Shown: positions 19,122-26,785 of the stretch, piece after piece | Position numbering within the stretch: the stretch's first letter is position 1 | How the letters are laid out: every line of letters begins with the position of its first letter | NCBI GenBank assembly: GCA_029262455.1 | Contig: JAJCZJ010000126.1 | Location: 1 to 64,000, forward strand | Origin: Deltaproteobacteria bacterium | Lineage (GTDB): Bacteria > Desulfobacterota > Binatia > HRBIN30 > CADEER01 | Reading direction: 5' to 3' | Length of the DNA stretch: 64,000 nt | The notes under the pieces: model-generated | Told to the model about the DNA's origin: nothing | What the model saw: only the letters and a program-made list of their open reading frames with translations | Database searches by the model: none | Program-made: the position numbers and the translations under genes

Positions 19122-20783
19122 GTGATGCGGGTCGAAGATCTCCACCACGGAGAGCTCCTTGAACTGGAGCCGCAGGGCGGCGTGATCCGATTCGCCGGGC
19201 AGCGTGCGCTGTTGGTCGACGCCGTTGCCATGGGGTTGTTGCGGCACTATCTCGTTGAAAACCTAGGTCTTAGCGCCGCCCGGGCGGTGCTCACCCAGTT
19301 CGGCTTTGCCCACGGATGGCGGATGGCGGAGGCCATGCAGAAGCAGTTCGATTGGTCGAGCAACGAAGAATGGCGGCGTGCCGGTCCTCGACTCTACACG
19401 CTGGAGGGCCTCTTTCTCATCCAGCCGGGAAGCGAGGATGCGCTGGCCAAGAAGGGTGCGATGTTGCTTGCCTCGTACGAAGCCGAGCAACACCTGCTGC
19501 ATTTCGGTCGTTCCGAAACGGCCGTGTGCTGGACGATCTGCGGCCTGATGAGTGGATATTCCAGCTTCATCGCCAGCAAGGAGATTTACGTTCTCGAAGA
19601 TCGCTGCCTGGGCAAGGGCGACGCCGCGTGCCATCTCTTGGGGCGGACGCGCGAGGAGTGGGGAGACGAGCGCGCAGAGGAGCTGGGATTCTTTGAGGCG
19701 GGCCGTCTCAAAGAGTGTCTGGACGTCTCACTTCACCGGGTTACCGAGACGCTCAAGGCCGCCGAGTCGAAGCTCCGTGCGCGACACAGATTATTGTCCC
19801 GCGTCGCGCCGCGGGCTCAGGCCCCGGATGGAATCATCGCTGCGAGTGCCGTGATGATGCGAGTCGTGGAGTTGGCGCGACGCGTCGCGAAAGTCGATGC
19901 GACTGTACTCATTACCGGCGAAAGCGGAGTGGGCAAAGAGCGGATCGCTCGGCTCGTGCACGACGAGTCTCCGCGTGCGCTGGGGCCCTTTATCGCCGTC
20001 AACTGTGGAGCCATCACCGAGACACTTCTCGAAAGCGAACTCTTCGGCCACGCGCGCGGCGCCTTCACCGGCGCGGCTTCAGACCGACCGGGGCTCTTCG
20101 AAGCAGCGAACGGCGGGACATTGCTACTCGACGAGATCGGCGAGGTTTCTGCCGGCATGCAAGTCAAGCTTCTGCGGGTTCTTCAAGAGCGCGAGGTCCG
20201 GCGGGTTGGGGAGAACACGAGCCGGCCAGTGCACGTGCGCGTCTTGGCCGCGACCAACCGCGACCTCGTACGCGGCGTCGCCGAAAGCACCTTTCGGCAG
20301 GACCTCTATTACCGGCTTAAGGTCGTGGAGGTGCAGGTTCCTCCGCTGCGTGCTCGCCGGGACGACATCTTGCCTCTCGCTAGGGTGCTACTTGCGGACG
20401 CGGCGACTCGGATGGGTCGTGAGATTTTGGGCCTCGCTCCTAGCGCCGTCGATCAGCTTCTCCGCTACGACTGGCCGGGCAATGTCCGCGAGCTTGAAAA
20501 CGCCATGGAGCGCGGCGTTGCGCTGGCGCTCGGAGGTCGCGTGCAGCTCGAGGACCTGCCCGAAGAGATCCGCCAGGCGTCTCCCGGCTCGCCGGTGGAG
20601 GCGGGAACCGCACGCTCGCTCAGCGAGGTCGAAAAGGAGCATATCCTCGCCGTGCTCGAGCAGAATGATGGGAACCAAACCCGCACCGCCAAGCAGCTCC
20701 GCATCGGTTCGGCGACGCTCTATCGCAGGCTCAAGAGTTACGGCCTGATCGGGAGCAAGCGAGCCGGGCCGACTGGCTCGTGA
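19122..20783 (+). CDS. sigma-54-dependent transcription activator, XylR/DmpR type (XylR_N-V4R-AAA-Fis HTH)
   Basis: A 553-residue enhancer-binding protein. Residues about 1-90 resemble the XylR N-terminal domain and about 100-195 a V4R (4-vinyl reductase-like) domain, a pair that senses aromatic or other small ligands in XylR/DmpR. The AAA+ domain has Walker A GESGVGKE (about 266-273) and the sigma-54 contact loop GAFTGA (about 313-318), followed by ATNRDL and an R-finger region. The last 45 residues form a Fis-type HTH (NQTRTAKQLRIGSATLYRRL). It starts at GTG 19122 or ATG 19125, 4 bases after an inverted repeat. It is divergent from the small TPR/glucan operon, whose sigma-54 promoter and enhancer-like sites lie between them. 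Its ligand cannot be told from sequence. Confidence 0.92.
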   Translation: MMRVEDLHHGELLELEPQGGVIRFAGQRALLVDAVAMGLLRHYLVENLGLSAARAVLTQFGFAHGWRMAEAMQKQFDWSSNEEWRRAGPRLYTLEGLFLIQPGSEDALAKKGAMLLASYEAEQHLLHFGRSETAVCWTICGLMSGYSSFIASKEIYVLEDRCLGKGDAACHLLGRTREEWGDERAEELGFFEAGRLKECLDVSLHRVTETLKAAESKLRARHRLLSRVAPRAQAPDGIIAASAVMMRVVELARRVAKVDATVLITGESGVGKERIARLVHDESPRALGPFIAVNCGAITETLLESELFGHARGAFTGAASDRPGLFEAANGGTLLLDEIGEVSAGMQVKLLRVLQEREVRRVGENTSRPVHVRVLAATNRDLVRGVAESTFRQDLYYRLKVVEVQVPPLRARRDDILPLARVLLADAATRMGREILGLAPSAVDQLLRYDWPGNVRELENAMERGVALALGGRVQLEDLPEEIRQASPGSPVEAGTARSLSEVEKEHILAVLEQNDGNQTRTAKQLRIGSATLYRRLKSYGLIGSKRAGPTGS

Positions 20784-20991
20784 TAGGTCATCTGCGTATC
20801 TCATCGATTGATCGGCGCGAGACCATCATTGGAGCCCGCTCCGGTGGGGACTATGTCGTACGAATCGACCCGTATGGGGCGATAAATCATACTTGTTGGT
20901 GATTCGAGATCCGTCGGCTCGAGCGCATACTACCAAGCCTGATGATTTCACTCACGCTTTGTAGCGAGCTTGCGGATTGGTCGTGGCCTTT
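20784..20991 (+). other. intergenic region ahead of the duplicated sensor gene
   Basis: About 200 bases between the activator and the membrane sensor on the same strand. I see neither a sigma-54 promoter nor a strong hairpin. It contains ATCGATTGAT at about 20808-20817, loosely like the activator sites upstream, but the match is too weak to call. Confidence 0.35.
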
Positions 20992-23124
20992 ATGAGTAGG
21001 CGTCCTATCGATTTCACGCTCGCAATCGGCATCGTCGCATCTGCCCTGCTGTTGACGCTGACTGCGTTCAACACGACTAATTGGATCGGAACCACGTTCC
21101 CCGGGTTCTTCCTGCTCGAAAACAGGGTCGTTCCGTCGATCTCACTGCCCCACTGGGGGGCCGAGGCGTCCGAACTGTTTCAGCACCAGGTGGTGGCCGT
21201 CGATGGCAACGAAGTTCGCACCAGCAAGGAGATCTACGCCTATGTCGCCGGTGGAGACCCCGGCTCGGTGATCCGATACACCCTGCGAGCTCCGGACGGC
21301 ACGGCGACCGTCGTTGAGATGGCGTCACGTCAGTTCTCGTTTCTGGACTACTCCCTGATATTCGGCGCGTACCTTTTCTGCGCGCTTGTGTTCACCGGTA
21401 CTGGATTTCTGGTGTTCTGGCTCCGACCCGACAGCGCTGCCAGCGCGGGGTTGTTGAGCGCATGCCTCGGGCTCGGGTTCTACGCTCTGACCGGCGCCGA
21501 CCTGTACGGCCCGCATTGGCTGTTCCGACTCCACGTTGTCGCTGAGTGTTTGTTTCCCGCTGGAATCATCCATCTCGCTTTGGTGTTTCCCACCAACCGA
21601 TTGAGTGGTGCGCGCGGGTCGGCCTTGACGGCGATCTATCTGCCCTTCGTTTTGCTGACGGTCGTGTATCAGTGCGTTCTCTATTGGCCCGGCGCGTACT
21701 CCACCCTCCATCTGGTGGCCAGCGCCGCGCAGGGGCTGAGCGGCGTCGCGCTGCTGGCCGCAGTCATCTACGACCGCTTCACGACCGACTCGGCGCTGGT
21801 GCGCTGGCGCATCGGGATCGTCGGCGCCGGTGCGGTAACGGCTTTCATCGGCCCCGCCGTACTGACGGGATCATCAGGCCTCTTCGGTGGATCGGTGCCC
21901 GTCAACGGTGCCGCGTTCACGGCCTTCATTTTTCCGTTCAGCCTGGGCTTCGCGATTCTACGCCGCGACTTGCTCCAAGCCGGCTTGTTCGCCGGCTGGA
22001 AGCCTTCGTCTCGCGCCGTTTCGTCTTGGTTGGAACGTCTCGATGGGATCGCCGCCCGTGTCGATTCGGGGACCGGCGGTCGTGCTGCACCGGCCGGTGT
22101 GATCGCGTTGGCAGTATTGTCGGCGCTTGTCATCGGCATCACTGTCACCAACAGCACCGATTGGGTCGATCGCAAATTCCCCGGCTTCTTGGTGATGGAG
22201 AATCGCGTTGTGCCTTCGGTCTCGCTCTCCCACTGGGACGAGACCACGGCCGGGCTCTTCCAGCACCAAGTCGTGGCAGTCGACGGCAGAGCCGTTCACG
22301 ACAGTGCGGAGATCTACGCACTTGTCGATCAGCGCCCGACTGGGACAGATACCGAGTATACTCTGCGCACTCCGAGTGGAGACACCACCACTGCGACGCT
22401 GCCGACAGCGCGTTTTACCAAGGCCGACTATTACTCGCTGTTCGGTCCATTCCTCCTGACAGGAGGCTCGTTCATCGTCGTCGGCTTTCTGGTCTTCTTT
22501 CTGCAGTCGAGTGCGACCCTTGGTGGCGGAATGCTGAGCCTCGGGCTGATCGGCGGAACCTTCGTTCTAACAGCAGTCGATCTCTACGGACCGCACTGGT
22601 TCTTCCGCCTACACGCCGCTTGCGAGGCTCTCGCTCCGGCCGCTCTGATTCACTTCGCCCTGGTGTTCCCCAGCAACCGCTTGCAGAACGGATATCGCGC
22701 GTTCTTGTTCTCCGTGTACCTCGGCTTCGCCGCGATGGCCGTGCTGTACCAGGTCGTTCTTCACATGCCGACCGGCTACAGCGCTATGCATCTCGCCAGC
22801 GTCGCGGCGCAGGGCTTCGGCGGGCTCGCAGTGCTGTGGGTGGTGACCTACGATCTGCTGACCACGACTTCGGACCTCGTCCGCCAGCGAGTCCTGGTGG
22901 TCGCGCTTGGTACGTTCGTTGCCTTCCTGTTGCCGACCGTCGTCAGTGGGGCCACCGGATTCAGTGAAGGCAGCGTGGCGGTCAACAGCGCCGCAGTGAC
23001 CGGCTTCCTGATGCCGATGTCCCTGGCGTACGCGATGGTGCGGCGCCGATCCGTTCCGCAAAGCGCCTATTTCTCGACCTCGAACACACGGGCCACAAAA
23101 GGGGCAGGTCCGATTGGCTCGTAA
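20992..23124 (+). CDS. polytopic membrane sensor-like protein made of two tandem copies of one module
   Basis: From ATG 20992 (MSRRPIDFTLAIGIVA) the protein has 710 residues; an upstream TTG is less likely. Each half has an N-terminal membrane helix, a PDZ-like extracytoplasmic domain and about six membrane helices. The first half has FPGFFLLENRVVPS and HQVVAVDGNEV, the second FPGFLVMENRVVPS and HQVVAVDGRAV. The halves repeat with a period of about 361 residues. This module is known to me as the sensory N-terminus of some deltaproteobacterial histidine kinases and cyclases, but here no kinase, cyclase or other output domain follows either copy. It lies behind the sigma-54 activator on the same strand. 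Its last residues AGPIGS resemble the activator's AGPTGS. Function unknown; stand-alone reception of a membrane or periplasmic signal is inference. Confidence 0.75.
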   Translation: MSRRPIDFTLAIGIVASALLLTLTAFNTTNWIGTTFPGFFLLENRVVPSISLPHWGAEASELFQHQVVAVDGNEVRTSKEIYAYVAGGDPGSVIRYTLRAPDGTATVVEMASRQFSFLDYSLIFGAYLFCALVFTGTGFLVFWLRPDSAASAGLLSACLGLGFYALTGADLYGPHWLFRLHVVAECLFPAGIIHLALVFPTNRLSGARGSALTAIYLPFVLLTVVYQCVLYWPGAYSTLHLVASAAQGLSGVALLAAVIYDRFTTDSALVRWRIGIVGAGAVTAFIGPAVLTGSSGLFGGSVPVNGAAFTAFIFPFSLGFAILRRDLLQAGLFAGWKPSSRAVSSWLERLDGIAARVDSGTGGRAAPAGVIALAVLSALVIGITVTNSTDWVDRKFPGFLVMENRVVPSVSLSHWDETTAGLFQHQVVAVDGRAVHDSAEIYALVDQRPTGTDTEYTLRTPSGDTTTATLPTARFTKADYYSLFGPFLLTGGSFIVVGFLVFFLQSSATLGGGMLSLGLIGGTFVLTAVDLYGPHWFFRLHAACEALAPAALIHFALVFPSNRLQNGYRAFLFSVYLGFAAMAVLYQVVLHMPTGYSAMHLASVAAQGFGGLAVLWVVTYDLLTTTSDLVRQRVLVVALGTFVAFLLPTVVSGATGFSEGSVAVNSAAVTGFLMPMSLAYAMVRRRSVPQSAYFSTSNTRATKGAGPIGS

Positions 23125-23142
23125 GTAAGGAGCGGGGCGTGT

Positions 23143-24279
23143 CTATACGATCTTCCCTTGCCAAAGGTCGGCGAGGAAGTCTTCGACGGGGAGGATCTCG
23201 ACATCTCCTTCGCGGCGGCGGCGTGGTTCGGTGCAGACGACGATCTTGCGCTCTAGTGGGATCTCTTCGGACAGGGCGCGCAAGCCCGATAGATCGCGGC
23301 GTGTGACACGAGCCTTCGACTTGACCTCGATTGCTAGGTGGTCGCCGACAACGAAGTCGACTTCCAGGCGCGAGCGGCTGCGCCAGTAGCAGAGCGGCTG
23401 GTCGATGCGCTCGTAGTCGAGCCGAGCGCGCAGCTCGAGGAACAATAGATGCTCGAGCGCACGCCCGAAGGTTTCCGCGCCGGGTTGGATTTCGGACCGC
23501 TTGAGCAAGACATTGGCGACACCGACGTCGAAGAAAAAGAACTTCGACGTCGCGACGGGTTTTCGTTTGACGGTCTTTTGGTACGCGGGCAACTGGTGGC
23601 CCAGCATCGTGTCTTCCAGAATCTGGAAGTACTCACGCACCGTGCGGGGTGGGACGCCGGCGTCGCTGCCGACGGCGGTGTAGTTTACCTGCTCGCCGTT
23701 GCAAGTTCCCGCGACGGTCAGGAAACGCGAGAAGCCTTCAATCGAGCGGGCGAAGCCCTCGGCCCGGATCTCCTCCTGTAGGTACGTCCCGACGTAGGCG
23801 CGTAGATCCTCGGCAGGTGCGGGGGAATCTAAAACTGCGGGTAAGCTGCCGCGGTTGAGCCGTTCCATCAGCCGCCCTGGCCCAATTTCTGCGAATACGA
23901 GCGGATGCAATCGGGCAACCCAGGCGCGGCCGGCGAGCATGTTGGCAGCTCCGCGCTTGAGGCTCCTGGCGCTGCTACCGGTGAGGATGAAGCGCAAATC
24001 CTTGTTGCGCTCGATCATCAGATGGACCTCGTCGAGCAAGGACGGCAGCTTCTGCACCTCATCGACGATCACCAGGCGCGCGTCTTCAGGCAGGGTCTGG
24101 CGAATGTACTCGGGGCGCGCGCTCAGTTCTCTGAACGTGTCGGCCTCGAGCAGGTCGAAGAAGGTCGCATCGGGGAAACGATCGCGCAGTAGTGTACTCT
24201 TGCCGGTCTGACGGGCACCGAAGAGAAACGCCGAGCGGTGCCGGAGCACCTCCTCAAGGTGGAGTAGGCGTGAATACAT
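23143..24279 (-). CDS. AAA ATPase with DUF4143 C-terminal domain
   Basis: A 378-residue protein from ATG 24279 (MYSRLLHLEEVL). The frame stays open further upstream but those residues look random. It has Walker A GARQTGKS (residues 21-28) and Walker B LVIVDEVQ, an AAA_14 core, then the DUF4143 domain. That ends in a restriction-endonuclease-like fold with EVDFVVGDHLAIEVKSK, a D...E-x-K motif. Proteins of this type are widespread, often horizontally moved, and of unsettled function. It sits alone on the minus strand beside an AT-richer 300-base stretch, which agrees with mobility. A nucleic acid-related role is plausible from the E-x-K motif but not shown. Confidence 0.88.
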   Translation of the reverse strand: MYSRLLHLEEVLRHRSAFLFGARQTGKSTLLRDRFPDATFFDLLEADTFRELSARPEYIRQTLPEDARLVIVDEVQKLPSLLDEVHLMIERNKDLRFILTGSSARSLKRGAANMLAGRAWVARLHPLVFAEIGPGRLMERLNRGSLPAVLDSPAPAEDLRAYVGTYLQEEIRAEGFARSIEGFSRFLTVAGTCNGEQVNYTAVGSDAGVPPRTVREYFQILEDTMLGHQLPAYQKTVKRKPVATSKFFFFDVGVANVLLKRSEIQPGAETFGRALEHLLFLELRARLDYERIDQPLCYWRSRSRLEVDFVVGDHLAIEVKSKARVTRRDLSGLRALSEEIPLERKIVVCTEPRRRREGDVEILPVEDFLADLWQGKIV

Positions 24280-24599
24280 TCGTGAGATTCTAGTCAGAGT
24301 GGTGAAATTCCGCAATTCGCTTGAAGATTTACATGTATTTCGGGCATATTTGGTCGGAATTGTTAATTTTTGGAAGGCGTACGGCTGCGAGTGTCTGTAT
24401 TTCCAAGCTGTTGCCAAGAGCGAGCAACGGCACGAAGGCTGTCCGTGCTTGACCAATGAACAAGTGCGGGCCATGGATCTCATCGACCGGCGCTTGTTCG
24501 ACGAGAACGTCCACTCCGCGCTGCAGCTCGAGGAAGGGGACAATGTTCTTTTTAGGCAGATCCAGGGGAACAACCTTTCCGTCCGGAGGACAAATATCG
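24280..24599. other. AT-richer intergenic stretch with ambiguous open frames
   Basis: About 320 bases between the divergent DUF4143 and GH10 genes. The first 80 bases are clearly richer in A+T than their surroundings. A 96-codon frame on the minus strand (24329-24619, starting MAREVLIDICPPDG) and a plus-strand frame over the same bases both look protein-like. They cannot both be real. Neither has a clear ribosome site nor a family I recognise. No gene is called. Confidence 0.4.
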
Positions 24600-25910
24600 A
24601 TGAGTACTTCACGGGCCATGAACGTTGCACCGATTCTAATGATCGTCTTCGCGATGGTCACCGCTGGGGCGGTCTTCGGCGGAGACAACAGGCAGGGAGC
24701 CCCGACCCCCGCGGAAGTGTGCGCCGATCCCGACGACTGCAGATTGTGGGAGGCGGGTCGGATTGCAGGCGTAGGGGTTGGGTTTGTGGACGGTGTGCCC
24801 GGAGGGCGTCGTCGTGACGTGCTGCTCGCGGAGGCGAATATCGGGGTCAACCACGCGTTCTCGTGGAATCAAATGTGTCCGCAACGCGGTGTTTGGAATT
24901 TCGCACAGACCGACGCGATCATGGCGTTCCATCGCGAAAACGGTCTGCGATCGATGGCTTTTCACTTCGCCTGGGAGCAGGAGTTCCTCGATGACCTGCC
25001 CGATTGGGTCATGGACGTCGACGACCCGGACGAGTTGCGTGCGCTGCTGGTCGAGCGGGCGGAAGTGATCTTCGAGCGCTATCCGGATCTCGACCGTATC
25101 AACGTCATCAACGAACCTCTCCCGACACTCGGGGGGAGCTCCGAGATCTCTGAGAATTACTTCTTTCGAGTGCTCGGACCCGACTACATCGCAGAGCTGT
25201 TCGAGATCGTCGATGCCGCCGCACCCGACGACGTGAAGCTGGTGCTCAACGAGAACTTCCTGCAGTACTTCCCAGCCAAGGCCGAAGGGCTCGTCGCGCT
25301 GGTGACGGATCTGGTCCAGAGGGGTGTACCGATCGACTCGGTGGGCTTCCAAAGCCATGTGATGCTCACTGAACTATTCAACAGGGAGCCCGACTGGGAC
25401 CTCTACAGTCAGACCATGCGGCGAGTTGCCGCCCTCGGACTCGACGTGTGGATCTCAGAGCTCGATAACCCAGTCGACCCCGCTCGCCCGCAACGCTTCG
25501 CCTATCAGGCCGCGAACTACGCCCGCGCGGTGGAGACGTGCCTATCGGTGCCGACGTGCAGTGACATTCTGGTCTGGGGCCTCCAAGACGAGCCGACGTA
25601 CTGGTTCGGGCTGCCCTATGACGATCCCGCACCGCTGCTTTTTGACCAGGACTTCGAGCCGAAGCCGGCGTACTTCGCGGTGCGCGATGCTCTGCTCTCC
25701 GGACGTCGTACCCCTCCGCCCTGTGCCGGCGACTGCGACCAAAGCGGTCACATCACCATCTCTGAGCTCATGCGACTTGTGAATATCGCTCTCGGGGCAG
25801 GCCCGGAGCCTCCATGCGCAGCGGGGGACACGAACGGCGATTCAAAGATCACCGTAAACGAAGTCATTGCAGCGGTGGTCAACGCTCTTCGCGGCTGTGC
25901 TACGAGGTAG
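24600..25910 (+). CDS. secreted GH10 endo-beta-1,4-glycanase (xylanase family) with dockerin-like tail
   Basis: Start ATG 24600 (MSTSRAMNVAPILMIVFAM) has GGAGG 11 bases upstream. The protein has 436 residues and a signal peptide over about 1-28. The GH10 barrel shows the acid/base Glu172 in INVINEPL and the nucleophile Glu287 in DVWISELDNP, plus GFQSHVM and ILVWGLQDEPTYW near the end. A C-terminal 60-residue domain (from about residue 377) has two EF-hand-like loops, DCDQSGHITISEL and DTNGDSKITVNEV, flanked by cysteines, as in dockerin type I modules. Family knowledge: GH10 enzymes cleave xylan or related beta-1,4 glycans outside the cell. The tail probably binds Ca2+ and may attach the enzyme to the surface. 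The same tail occurs in the protein at 40304-41482. Confidence 0.88.
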   Translation: MSTSRAMNVAPILMIVFAMVTAGAVFGGDNRQGAPTPAEVCADPDDCRLWEAGRIAGVGVGFVDGVPGGRRRDVLLAEANIGVNHAFSWNQMCPQRGVWNFAQTDAIMAFHRENGLRSMAFHFAWEQEFLDDLPDWVMDVDDPDELRALLVERAEVIFERYPDLDRINVINEPLPTLGGSSEISENYFFRVLGPDYIAELFEIVDAAAPDDVKLVLNENFLQYFPAKAEGLVALVTDLVQRGVPIDSVGFQSHVMLTELFNREPDWDLYSQTMRRVAALGLDVWISELDNPVDPARPQRFAYQAANYARAVETCLSVPTCSDILVWGLQDEPTYWFGLPYDDPAPLLFDQDFEPKPAYFAVRDALLSGRRTPPPCAGDCDQSGHITISELMRLVNIALGAGPEPPCAAGDTNGDSKITVNEVIAAVVNALRGCATR

Positions 25911-25975
25911 GGTTCTATGATGCATACAACGGGAGTGGCCCCGCGACTGAGTGTCGCCATCTACCGGCACCTTCC

Positions 25976-26785
25976 TTAGTCCTCGACTCGGCCACCAGGG
26001 TGCGACGGCTGGCAAGACGGGCACCAGAAGGTCAGTCTTTCGCCGTCGGGCGAGGTGTCTGCTTCGCGTCGGCGGATCTTCGTGCGACAACGCCGGCAGG
26101 GTTTGCCGGCACGGCCGTACACCCACAGCGCGTGGCCGCGACGTGGATCACCTGTGGTGATGCGAGTGGCGCGGTCCTTGTTGGCGAACATTAAACGCTT
26201 GGCGAGATCCACGACCTGTGCAGGTGCCGCGATACTAGCGACCGGTGTCCAGGGATCGAGCCCTGTCAGGAAACAGATTTCGCAGCGGTATACATTGCCG
26301 AGCCCGGCGATTGTCGTCTGATCGAGAATGGCGGCGGAGACCGTACGCCCAGGATCGGCGGTTAGGCGCCGCTGGGCTTCTCTTGGGTCCCAATCTGCTG
26401 CCAGGGGGTCGGGCCCGAGCCGCGAGAGGATTTGTGCTTCCTGCACTGTCGGGAAAACTTCGAGCACCGGCATGAGGAATGCGACCGCGATCCAGTCCTC
26501 GACTGTAATGACCGCGCGGGCTTGCCATGAGGGCCGATGCCACCGTTCGCCGTCGCGGTACAAATGCCACGAACCGTCCATCTTGAAGTGCGAGTGAATG
26601 GAGACGCCACCGGATAGGCGAAAAAAGATGTGCTTGCCGCGTGCGGCCACTTCTTCGACACGGCGACCGGAGAGGTCGGTCGTTGCGAAGCGAGGTACGC
26701 GGAAGTCGGTCTTGAGCAGCGTCGCGCCGGCGAGCGCATCGTGCAGCCGCCGCGCCGCCCGGTAGACGGTGTCTCCCTCAGGCAC
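25976..26785 (-). CDS. nei: Fpg/Nei-family DNA glycosylase/AP lyase (endonuclease VIII-like)
   Basis: The start is set to GTG 26785 because the mature enzyme needs Pro as its first residue after Met removal. This gives (M)PEGDTVYRAARRL, the PEGDT signature of Nei-type enzymes. An upstream start would bury the catalytic proline. The protein has 269 residues, an H2TH region (LDQTTIAGLGNVYRCEICF) and a C-terminal four-Cys zinc finger (CRRC ... CPSC). It excises oxidised pyrimidines and nicks the abasic strand. The start overlaps the last 8 bases of lhr, so the two are translationally coupled. A comparable lhr-nei neighbourhood is known in mycobacteria. Confidence 0.9.
   Translation of the reverse strand: MPEGDTVYRAARRLHDALAGATLLKTDFRVPRFATTDLSGRRVEEVAARGKHIFFRLSGGVSIHSHFKMDGSWHLYRDGERWHRPSWQARAVITVEDWIAVAFLMPVLEVFPTVQEAQILSRLGPDPLAADWDPREAQRRLTADPGRTVSAAILDQTTIAGLGNVYRCEICFLTGLDPWTPVASIAAPAQVVDLAKRLMFANKDRATRITTGDPRRGHALWVYGRAGKPCRRCRTKIRRREADTSPDGERLTFWCPSCQPSHPGGRVED

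Noticed and set aside
20784..20991. A third sigma-54 promoter for the duplicated sensor gene
   Set aside because: No GG-N10-GC match close to the consensus; the ATCGATTGAT similarity to the enhancer sites is too short.
24280..24630. N-terminal extension of the DUF4143 ATPase to 24630
   Set aside because: The extra 117 residues are low in conserved pattern and Ser/Cys/Arg-rich; the family starts at the MYSRLLHLEE methionine just before the ATPase core.
24299..24817. 172-codon plus-strand frame before and across the GH10 start
   Set aside because: It runs into the GH10 gene in another frame, and its second half is Arg/Gly-rich noise; only the ambiguous first part is noted as an intergenic stretch.
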